Part shown: positions 24,501 to 34,401 of the stretch, in pieces
Position numbering within the stretch: position 1 is the stretch's first letter
Layout of the letters: every line of letters begins with the position of its first letter
Assembly: GCA_963082875.1 (NCBI GenBank)
Contig: OY720101.1
Span: 2,852,001 to 2,916,000, forward strand
Direction of reading: 5' to 3'
DNA length: 64,000 nt
From: Corella eumyota
Lineage: Eukaryota; Chordata; Ascidiacea; Phlebobranchia; Corellidae
The notes under the pieces: model-generated
The model's input: the letters and a program-made list of their open reading frames with translations, nothing else
Databases searched by the model: none
Told to the model about the DNA's origin: nothing
Made by a program: the position numbers and the translations under genes

Positions 24501-26474
24501 TTGTTTTTATAATATGTTGAATAAATTAAAAAAATTTAAGTTTATTTGCTTTGTTAATTTAATCATTATATTGTATGTAAAATGTAACATTAGGAACAAG
24601 TGTTTTTTTTTTGACACAAAAAAATTAAAAAAAAGATGTTTATACAGCATTAAATTTTGTATTATAAACAGGTTATAGCAATGTTAAATATAGTATTTTA
24701 CGCTTATTTTCACCTATTCCGTTCTCGGTCTTCTTTGAATGCTGGATTCTATTTCTTTTTGTTTCGTTAAATGTGTACCCATTAATTGTAGATTTCCCAC
24801 AAGATTCTGTACAATTTTAATCATAATTAAAAAAAATATTTATATTGTAGGCTAGCACTTTCTGTCCAATATCTTTTTTAACTTAAAAAGTATTGAAACA
24901 GTTTTTAAAATTTTTTTTAGAAAATTTAAATTTTTTTAAAAGGCTTTAAATTTCTTATTTTAATTTAATATGATTTTTAATTTAATAAACTGAAAGTTGT
25001 TACCAAAGCATCTATAACCTGGAAGGTGAGATTAAATATAAATAGACTATAAGGTCTCATAAGAATACCATCAAATGCAATATTAAAAACAATATTTTTT
25101 AGTTTAAAATATTTTTAAAATTTCATTATGATGTTTGTTAACACAAATAATTTTTAAACTGACATTGGCTTTTAACATATTCAATATTTATTAAGATTTT
25201 AATTTATACTCCTTGTTGCATTACAAGTACAATCTACAAGTTGATTTCTGCAGTAGACCTTGCTATGTTCGCACTGTACTCTAGTGTCGTTATTTGGGTA
25301 GTTAGTTTCTTAAAAAAGTAAAATAAAAATGTTTTAAATTTTAAGTTGCTGTAACTAAATTTAAATATTAATTAAAAAAAATAAAAGTTTTGGCTTATAA
25401 TAAAGCTACCTGGTTCTTTCTCATACTTGGTAATGCTCTCATTACACGAATTTATACGATTTATTTGTAAAATAGGAACTATAGGGATGTCTAAAATAAA
25501 TAAAATTTAATTTTAAATTGTAATATAAAAATACAATTTTTCCCAACAAAAACAATTATCGATTTTTGTTATATTTTTATTTCTATATTTACATTATACC
25601 AAAAATGTTTATACCACATTGATTTGAAAAAGAATCGGCTGAACACCTGCTCTTCCACGTTGTTTCTTAAAAAAAGAATGCAATTAATGTAATTATGGTA
25701 ATTAGAATAACAAAATTTATTTTTTAATTTAAATTTTGGTTTTAATAACAGATTAGTTAGTTATATAACATACTGTTAAAATAAATAATATTAACCCTTT
25801 TTAAAATCTTACCATTTATACACTCGCATTGCAATTTAAAGTCCAAATCTAAATCTTCAAGTGGCGCTTTTAAAAAATTTTAAAGATATACTTCTGTTAA
25901 AGACATTTATACACTCGCATTTTAAAGATATACTTCTGTTAAAGATTAAAAATAAATATATACTCTTTGTACTTGTGTTTTATAACTGATTTAAAGTTTA
26001 ATATTAATCAAGTCGGCCTGACTTGTGTTTTTAAATGCGTTTTTATAACAGATTTAAAGTTTTTATTACTTACGTTTTTTCAGACTTTTAATGTAAAGTG
26101 TGTCATTTGTACAAATGCATTTCACATTTTTCTCCATGTCATCTGGTTCATAGTTTGCCTGACATGCGTAATTATCTCCTGAAAGACCTTGTAAATAAAT
26201 TCTTTCTTTAATGAGGTTTCAAGTTTTTATAAACCATAAATATGAATTTAACTATTAAACTAAAACCCAACAAGTAATATGAAATACTATTTTTTGTCAT
26301 TTATAAAAACAAATTTATATATTTAGTTAATCTTAATTTTAAAAACTAACAACATTTTAAAAAGTTAAAAAAAAATTAATAAAAATTTTATTTTATAGAA
26401 CATAATTTGTTGTAAAACCTTTACCAACCTGATATTTGCAGCAAACTAATTGCCAAAATAAAAAAATATTTCAT
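18512..26474 (-). CDS. Adhesion GPCR, copy A (GAIN/GPS + 7TM)
   Basis: About 21 minus-strand exons. A signal peptide starts at 26474 (MKYFFILAISLLQISG). Small cysteine-bearing ectodomain exons follow at 26074-26178, about 25811-25868, 25613-25666, 25409-25491 and 25213-25306. A hormone-receptor-like piece (INGYTFNETKRN) is at about 24713-24811. GAIN exons lie at about 24360-24463, 23880-23922, 23577-23723, 22949-23143, 22449-22676 and 22127-22243. The GPS exon at about 21758-21898 has the paired Cys/Trp pattern and CNHLTNFALL, with the H-L/T autocleavage site. 7TM exons at 21411-21523, 21095-21302, 20727-20873, 20413-20575 and 20080-20248 show family landmarks (LLHYFYLSTWCWM, MGLNWVFGLLV). 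The last exon, 18512-19687, encodes the end of TM7 and a tail of about 370 residues made of loose G-S-x-x-G/E/K repeats. A furin-type RKKR lies in the GAIN part. Adhesion GPCRs are self-cleaved surface receptors activated by a tethered agonist. The ligand is unknown. Confidence 0.88.
23998..24279 (-). mobile_element. tRNA-derived SINE in GPCR-A intron
   Basis: Read on the minus strand from 24279, the element opens with GGCAGCGTGGTGTAGTGGT, a tRNA-like head with an A-box, and has a B-box-like GGTTTAATTTCC downstream. It continues with a conserved body (TTGCCTGTGGCAGTTTGGG on the plus strand) shared with copies at 51808-52084 and 52616-52896. The equivalent intron of copy B lacks it, so the insertion followed the divergence of the copies. 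A composite SINE (Cics-1) is described from Ciona; identity with it was not checked. Confidence 0.75.
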
Positions 26475-27395
26475 TTTTAAATTATGTTTCTTACTAAACC
26501 AAATAATAAATCATATCTTCTGAAATTTTTACTTAAAAAATATATTTTAATAAATTTGTTCTTATTTTATTAAAGTAAATAAAAAACCTTAAATTTGTTT
26601 GTTAATAAAAATGTTGTTACTGTCTAAATATAAGAGTAATACAACTCTCTAGCTGTATTCTTATGTTTTTAAAGTTTTATGAAAACTTTCTTTTTAAAAT
26701 TACCATCTGGACAAAATGACATAACTTTTTCATTGATTATGGTTTTACCTTCTACTTTCCTTTTAAAAAAGTAAAGCCATATAGTTTAAGTAAGTTCCTT
26801 ATTTTATAATAGTTTCTTTTTTTTCCATTTAATAATTTCTTTAAAAACATGATTTGTTTTTTTCTTGGGTATATAGGACGTATAAAAACTCTTTTTTTGT
26901 AATAGTTTTAGCCTTTATTAATTTGGATAAACATGACTGTAAAAAAAATTATTTTTAAAAACCTTTTTAATCTATTTATACATAATAAATAATAAAATGT
27001 GACAAAAATTTTAGAAATAAAAAGTGTTATTTTTTCACTAGAATTTTTGTGGTGGCACAATCATGAGATTTTAAGTTGTATGATTTTTTATATGTAAATA
27101 TTAATTTATAGTCAAAATCGCATTTATGTTTAACAACTTTGAAAAAACAAAAAGTTTGTGTTTTCATAATAATTAGCTTACATGTCTATAAAATAAATAA
27201 TCTCTTTTTAAATATATTTGATCAAAATACAACAAAAAATAAAATGTGTTGCTTTAAATATGTTACTTTAAAAATACAATTAAAAAAAATACAATTAAAA
27301 TTAAATAACTTTAATAAATTGAATAATTTGTTAAATCTCAATTTAAAGTAAAATTCAAAGATTTTTTTTACATTAACATTTGTCTTATTTTTAAA

Positions 27396-29006
27396 CTACA
27401 TTTTATTAAAATCTATATATGTTGGCACATGAGATGGAATTGCCTCTAAATAAGTTGGTTCAATTTCATGGGCTTCTTCAACCATTTGGTTTTCTGTTGA
27501 TGTTTTAGCAGTTTTAATAGATTTGCGGTCTTGAAACAAGGGTTTTTATTTACCAACTAATTAAGTTTATTATATCTTTTTACATGTTTATAAATAATAC
27601 TCAAAAAGAACTTTAAGTGTAAGACTGTTAAAAAATAAAAATATATATAATATATGTATTTAAATTAGGAGAAAAGTAAAAATGTTCTAGTCTAAATTTG
27701 CGCTGTAAATTTGTCCAGCCTATTATGTTTTTTTTAAGACTCCATTTTTGTATAGGCCTACTGTAGTAGTATTTAAAGTTTCAATTACAAAAATATTAAA
27801 TTTACAAAAATGGTTAAAAATTTGAAATATAGTTACATACCTTTAAAAACAACATTTTCGTAATGGTTTCTTTCTTCTGGATTACCTTTATTTTTTTCAT
27901 TCATTTTTATTTGCTTAAGTTTCCATAGCAACAGTACATTAATTAGAATAAGAAATATTGTTGTTAGGCCAAATGCTATCATGATATTTAAGTTACTGCA
28001 TTGATTATTTTCTGTGACAGCTAAATTAAAAAAAGATGTAAACTATAAATTAACTTATCAAAAATTATTATATTTGTATTTTTTTAACAAGTAAAATTTA
28101 TGGTTTTATTTAGGTATTTATATAACATACTAACTAAAGCAACAATATAATACTGACTTGTTGTTTGAAGGTTATTGGGAACTTCACTAGAAAATGGGAT
28201 TGTTTGTTTTTGAAATGAGGTTGATATTTTTATGGTTGTTTTTAGTGTTGTTGTACTATCTATTTTTAGGTATCAAAAAATAGTTAAAAATTTATCAAAT
28301 TTATATTAAGTTTTTTTTAAATGGTTAAAAGTTTTTTACCTGTAGTGCAGTTGGTTCCAGGTGGTGTAATGTTGTATGAAGTGTAAAAGTTTGTGCTTAT
28401 ATCCATATACTCTGGTTTACATTGACATTGGTATATGTAAGGGGCTTTTATTACACAACTTGCATTAGAGTGGCATTTATTTTGTTTTACACATACTGTA
28501 GATTGATCTGTAAACAATAATACATTTTTTTTAATTTTGCTAAAGTTACTAAGGTTTGTTTTAGTTACTTACTGTTTTTTTTTCATTACCTAATTTTATG
28601 CTTACTTGTGTTAATGATCCAACTATAATTTGCTTTAAGATAATTGATGGTCATATTTGCAATTTCCACATCTGGATAGGCTTCAGTTAAGTCAAGGGAG
28701 TATGAAGCAGAACCACTTTGAGCTGTTCCAAGTGCATAAGTAAAAACTAAATATATGTTTTTATCTTAATTTAATTATGATATATTACTTAAAAATAATT
28801 AGTTGATGTTTTTAAATTTATTAAAATAATTTAGTAATTTAAACCACCAAAACTGAATTTCTCGTTGTATATATCAGTAATAAAAAATTTAAATTTGTAA
28901 TTTTTTTTAATAAGTTAAGTAGTAAAAAAATACCTGCGTTTTGATTCACACAGTCTACAAGACTACAAGTCAATATAAACACTTGAACTACCCAAAATTT
29001 ATTCAT
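27396..29006 (-). CDS. EGF1: single-EGF type-I membrane protein, copy A (intact)
   Basis: Six exons join in frame to about 250 residues. Exon 28934-29006 is a signal peptide (MNKFWVVQVFILTCSLVDC). Exon 28606-28746 is an unrecognised domain starting VFTYALGTAQSGSASY. Exon 28340-28507 is a six-cysteine EGF-like domain (NKCHSNASC, QCQCKPEY, TNC). Exon about 28157-28262 is a Ser/Thr-rich stalk. Exon about 27841-28019 has a transmembrane helix (IMIAFGLTTIFLILINVLLL) followed by a basic stop-transfer and a tail with HYENV. Exon 27396-27529 ends with YLEAI and YIDF. The three tyrosine motifs in a short tail suggest a phosphorylated receptor or co-receptor; no kinase domain is present. No named family was recognised. 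It lies just upstream of the GPCR start on the same strand. Confidence 0.72.
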
Positions 29007-30060
29007 TTTTTAATTTAAAAATTACTTTTAATTTGCTCTTTATAATGATTTGGTTTAGTATACGACTACTCACTTTTTTATTACTAGAATAACTAAGGTA
29101 TTTTCTTGTACCACCTACTTCTTTTAATATAACCTACCACTTATTGTTTGTTGTTGTTTATAAAGAAATCAAAATAAATTTGCAATTGCAAACTTTAACT
29201 AACACAACTTTTTTATTCATCTAAAAATTGTTTTATTTTAAAACTTCCTTTACTTCGCTTTAAAATATGTAGGCAAAAGAATGTGACGAGGCTTTGATTA
29301 TGTGGTATTAATATGACAAACAAGGAAGTTAATGTGGTGATTGTTCTATTGTATTTATTAATAATTTTATTGTTTTTCCAAACATTTTTAAATATTAACA
29401 TTTAATTTCTTTTTTAAAGTCTACACTATTTTTGTTTTACTTAAATCCCACTCTCACTAATGTAGCAAACAACTTTGCTATATTAGTCATATTCTTAGGC
29501 ACATTTCTTTTGCGTGTTTGTCTATATTAAATTAAGAGTTAACACACCTACACATTGTTTATCAATTTTTGTACCTTGATGTAATAAGTTAACTTCCTCT
29601 TATTTAATATCACTAAATTTAAAAATAAATATACTTAAAAAATTGCTTTAATAGAACAGGTTTTTAACGCTAACAACTTTTTTGTCAAAGTTTAATTCTG
29701 GTTTTATCTTAATACTCTTTCACTTATGTTAAAAAGTTATTTAAATATGTGGGCAAAAGAATGTGATGATGTTTTGATTATGTGGTATTAATATGACGAA
29801 CAAGGAAGTTAATGTGGTGATTGTTCTATTGTATTTATTAATAATTTTATTGTATATACTTGTTTCATTTATTAACTTGCAAGGTCTAAATTTAAATCTC
29901 AACTAAGCAGAAATTTTTATATTTATAAATGCCAGATTTAATTTATTTTTGTAACACCATTTTATTCAATTTAACTTATAAATTGTTGTTAATTGTTTTA
30001 TTTGTTTTTATATTTATTCACAAGGTAAACTTAAATTTACAAAAAAATTTATTTTTAATT
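29007..30060. other. Intergenic mosaic between EGF1 and EGF1 fragment
   Basis: 29007-29200 is the EGF1 5' flank. At about 29377-29860 the sequence switches to a copy of the EGF2 5' flank, including the first codons after ATGTTTGGAAA; compare 33631-34110 and 53297-53770. 29860-30060 then resembles the DNA between EGF2 and the arrestin 3' end (34130-34310). A roughly 100-bp piece with TGTGGTATTAATATGAC occurs twice here (about 29270-29370 and 29755-29850). This is the scar of earlier unequal exchanges within the array; no intact gene is present. Confidence 0.55.
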
Positions 30061-30589
30061 AAAACAAAAACATGATTTGTTTTTTTCTTGAGTATATAGA
30101 CGTACCAAAACTTTTTTTGTAATAGTTTTAGCCCTTATTATTTGGATAAACATTATTGTAAAAAAAATTATTTTTAAAACCTTTTTAATCTATTTAAATA
30201 CATAAAAAATAATAAAATGTGACAAAAATTTTTGAAATAAAAAGTGTTATTTTTTTACTAAATTTTTTTGTGGTAGCACAATCATGAGATTTTAAATTTT
30301 ATAATTTTTACTATGTAAATATTAATTTGTAGTCAAAATTGCATTTCTATATAACAACTTTAAAAAAACAATAAGTTTGTGTTTTCATTATAATTAGCTT
30401 ACATGTCTACAAAATAAATAATCTCTTTTTAAATATATTTGATCAGAATACAACAAAAAATAAAATGTGTTGCTTTAAATATGTTACTTTAAAAATACAA
30501 TTTAAAAAAATACAATTAAAATTAAATAACTTTAATAAATTGAATAATTTGTTAAATCTCAAATTAAGGTAAAATTCAAAGATTTTTAT

Positions 30590-30983
30590 CACAATTTTCA
30601 CATCTGAATAGGCTTTAGTCAAGCAAATGTTGTATAAGACAGAACCATATTTAGCTGTTCCAAGTGCATAAGTAAAAACTAAATTTAAATTGTCATTAAA
30701 CAAAAAGATTCAAGGGAATTACTGTATATATAAAAATCTTAATTTAATTCATGATATTTTATCGAAAAATAATTAGTTGATTTTTTTTTAATTTATTAAA
30801 ATAATTTAGAATTTAAACCACCAAAACTAAATTTCTTGTTGTATATATCAGTAATAAAAAATTTAAATTTGTAATTTTTTTTTAATAAGTTAAGTAGTAA
30901 AAAAAATTACCTGCGTTTTGATTCACACAGCCTACAAGACTACAAGTCAATATAAACACTTGAACTATCCAAAATTTATTCAT
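30590..30983 (-). pseudogene. EGF1-type fragment (third family member in copy A)
   Basis: The signal-peptide exon (start 30983, MNKFWIVQVFILTCSLVGC) and the first part of the following exon (VFTYALGTAKYGSVLY) are preserved. Just after this the sequence jumps to what corresponds to the EGF1 3' flank (30063-30590 resembles 26840-27380). The EGF, stalk, transmembrane and tail exons are therefore missing through one internal deletion of roughly 1.3 kb. Copy B has no second EGF1-type unit. It is a dead remnant or at most a short secreted peptide. Confidence 0.7.
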
Positions 30984-31496
30984 TATTTAATTTAAAAATT
31001 CTTTTTAATTTGCTCTTTGTAATGATCTAGTTCGGTATACGACTACTCACTTTTTTATTACTAAAATAACTAAGGTGTTTTCTTGTACCACCTACTTCTT
31101 TTAATATAACCTACCACTTACTGTTTGGTGTTGTTTTTAAAGAAATCAAAATAAATTTGCAATTGTGAAGTAACACTCATATTTATTTTATAGTATATAC
31201 CAAAACTAAGTAACATACATTCTCTGGTAATATATTTTGAGAATAAATTGAATAAAATTAAAACAATTATAATACGAGGAAGTTATTAAACTTAAGAGAT
31301 TTTATATACAATTTCTAAAAAAAGCATAACAACAAGGAAATATTGATTGCTAAAAAAAATTAAAAGTTGTTTTTTTCACTCAAATTTGTTAATAGTTTTT
31401 ACTTTTTATAACATGGACTAACACAAATAGTAACAAAAATTTGAATAAAAAGCTTTATTCATTATTCTTTTTAGGTGAGTTTTGTTTTTTAATTGG

Positions 31497-33642
31497 TTAG
31501 TCATTTGCTGTTGTATCTAAATTTTCATTAGCTGTTACGCATTCTAATTTAGTACTTTCATCAGCAAAATCATAAGCACTCTCATTAGGTTTATCTATAG
31601 AGTCACTTATATTAACACTCTCTTGTGATATGTTTTGTTTTTCTTTACTCAAGTTGGTATTTTTCTTTTTGTTGTCTACATTTTGTGCTGACTTTTTGTC
31701 AATTTTATTGTCTTCTATAGTGGTATATAATGGTTCTATATTATCTTTTTCTATATTTTGGTCAAGTAAATGTGTTTTGTCTGTGTAGTGTAGTGCTGTA
31801 GAATGTTTGTCAATGGAAACTTTGTGATAATTTCCATCACTAAGTTTTGTATATTCTGTCTTACTGCTTTTTGTAGCAGAAGATATTTTATTACTGCTTG
31901 TTTCAGCAATATTTTTAGGCTCTTGATTTTCACCTTGATTTGTTTGGATATCCTGGTATAGAGGGTTACTTACTTCTACCGCTTCTGGTTTTCTTGTAGA
32001 GGTTGCTGGTTCTGTAAATAAAGATGGTTTGAATGTGGTTGATTTAATTGGCTTAAAAAGTGGGTATTTAAAATATTGTTTAACCGATCATTTAACTTTC
32101 CATAATGGGTGTTCGTATTTATTAGTGTAATAATATTTGAGTGAAACTTTTTGGGTAATACTTAAATAAATAAAATTTGAGTAATACTTTCTGGTATTGT
32201 GGCATATTCATTTTGATCTAAGTCATCCAAGAGTGGTGAAACTTCATATAATATGTTTATAGTTTCTTTTGCCAATTCATCATTACTAGATTCAATGACA
32301 ACTTCTACAAACAAAAATCTTCAAGTAATACAAACAGTTTATATTTATTAAATTTTTCTACTAATTTTTAAAGCCTTGTATTATTCGAAGCTTAAAAAAA
32401 ATATATAATTATATCATGATATTAATTTATAAAACAATATTTAATTTGCATTTGTTCGATTACTTTTAATTTCAAAAGTTTTTTAACTTAATTGTAATTA
32501 AGTTACCTTTGTCGTCTGTTTCAGTTGGAAAACTATCTTGAACTTCTGTCACTCTAACTTTGATTTCTAACTTGAAGCTCTTACTTTATAAAAATAAATT
32601 AATAGTAAAAACTGTACTTTAAAACATTGGCATATGCCATGAAAAAACAAGTAGGTCTGTGATATTTTTTGTTGTTTTTAAGTAAAGAAATCTTAAAAAC
32701 TAAAATTGTTTTTTTTTTGGTAAATTTTTAACTTACTTTCTATGAAATCTCAGATAGAAGTATATGCCAAGTGTTACAAACACAGCAAATATGCAAAATA
32801 TAATTCCAATCAATGTGTTTTTTGTTTTAAAACCACTATTTTCTAAAAAAAATTTAAATTTAAAGGTTATTTATTTTGACAAACCATTTTTAAAAGGGGA
32901 TTTTTTTTTCTTTAGAACAAAATTGTATTATTTTTTGTGTATAAATTTATCCTTGATGTGAAAAGGTCAAATGTATGACTTAAAAATAGAGTCCTTACAA
33001 CATAAAAGCAGTGGGGATTGAACCCAAGACCTCATGTGGTCTAGCAAGTGTTCTTATAAACTATAGTACTAAGTTATATACTTTGATTTTGCACAGTAGT
33101 CAGATGCAGTGTTGGTATTTGGTAAGAAGTTGTTTGTGTTCTTGTCTCTGTATAAAATATCAATTATTTGTTGATTTTTTAAATTTAGTAATCATTAAAT
33201 GTTATAATTTAAAAAGTCTTGTCTGTATTAAATTTATTGTTTTTGTATAGTATGTGTACCTTGACTATGTATAGTTGTAACATGTGATGTTAAGTTAAAT
33301 GTTACTTCATTGGCTTCGGTTTGAGATTGGTAAGTTGTTGTTAGCGGGCCTGTTTTTTATTAAAAAATTCATTTAATTTTTACAACAATGTCGTATTGGG
33401 CAGAATTAATTCTAGCTGTTCCAAGTGCATAAATAAAAACTGAAAGCAAACTTTAATTAAACATCTTAAAAATATGTTATTTTTTTTTCTTAGTAGTTGG
33501 TCTTTTAACCAATTTAACTTTTTAAAATACCAAATTTAAATCATGTGTTTTTACCTGCGCTTTGATTTATACTTTCTCCAAAGATTGCATAAGCCATTAA
33601 AATTAAACTCAAAGTAGTGCAAATATGCAAATTTCCAAACAT
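31497..33642 (-). pseudogene. EGF2-type membrane protein, copy A (ectodomain damaged)
   Basis: The signal peptide (start 33642, MFGNLHICTTLSLILMAYAI), transmembrane exon (about 32738-32845, TLIGIIFCIFAVFVTLGIYF) and long tail exon (31497 to about 32013) are preserved. The second exon (YALGTARINSAQYD) is cut short and runs into a stop, and the whole EGF exon present in copy B is absent. A possible Thr-rich stalk exon at about 33256-33345 has no counterpart in copy B. The tail keeps its tyrosine motifs (NEYATI, SNPLYQDI, TEYTKL, PLYTTI). It may be a pseudogene, or an EGF-less variant if splicing skips the broken exon; transcript data would decide. Confidence 0.55.
32938..33065 (-). mobile_element. 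Internally deleted SINE
   Basis: Both ends of the tRNA-derived SINE are present (ATCCTTGATGTG at the tail side; GGGGATTGAACCCAAGACC, a B-box reverse complement, at the head side) but the middle is missing. The same deleted form is at 51633-51770, so this insertion predates the split of the two segment copies. Confidence 0.65.
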
Positions 33643-34401
33643 TTTTAAACATTTAATTTAATTGCTCTTTCAAAGTCTTTACAATTTTTATTTTACTTAA
33701 ATCCCACTCTTACTAATGTAGTACCAACTTTGCTATATTAGTCATATTCTTAGGCACATTTCTTTTGCGTGTTTGTCTATAGTAAATTAAGAGTTAACAC
33801 ACCTACACAATGTTTATCTATTTTCTTTTTCTACCTTAATGTAATAAGTTTACTTCCTCTTATTTGATAAAACTAATTTTAAAAATAAATGTACTTAAAA
33901 AATTGCTTTAATAAAACAGGTCTTTAATGCTAACTTTTTTGTCAAAGTTTAATACTGGTTTTATCTTAATATTCTTTCACTTATGTTAAAAAGTTATTTA
34001 AATATGTGGGCAAAAGAATATGATGAGGCGTTGAATATGTGGTATTAATATGGCGAACAAGGAAGTTAATGTGGTGATTGTTCTATTGTATTTATTAATA
34101 ATTTAATTCTATATACATGTTTCATTTTCATCAACTTGCATGTCTAAATTTAAATCTCAACTAAGCAGAAATTTTTATATTTATAAATACCACGTGTAAC
34201 TTATTTTTGTAACACCATTTCTTTAATTTAACTTATAAATTTTTTATTTGTTTTTAAATTTATTCACAAGCTAAACTTAAATTTACAAAAAATGTTATTT
34301 TTAATTTAAACATTTATTTACAGATAACACTGAACAAAGTATAAATATATGTTTGACAACAAAAATACAATACATCTATCTCAAATGTGGTTAAACCATA
34401 T
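33643..34401. other. Intergenic DNA between EGF2 and arrestin, copy A
   Basis: The stretch holds the 5' flank of EGF2 (CTATATTAGTCATATTC, TGTGGTATTAATATG) and the arrestin 3' flank. No further arrestin exon with a clathrin-box-like (LIELD-type) or acidic tail motif was seen on the minus strand. The same block is found at 53310-54071 and, rearranged, at 29377-30060. Confidence 0.5.

Noticed and set aside
24424-24678. 84-codon open frame on the plus strand within GPCR-A
   Set aside because: It lies antisense to a GAIN exon and its intron, is rich in Phe/Lys/Ile, and is broken in the equivalent part of copy B.
27139-27351. Lys/Asn/Leu-rich open frame downstream of EGF1
   Set aside because: Pure AT-rich low-complexity translation; the region is 3' flank that is also copied at 30420-30560 and 47960-48150 without the frame being preserved.
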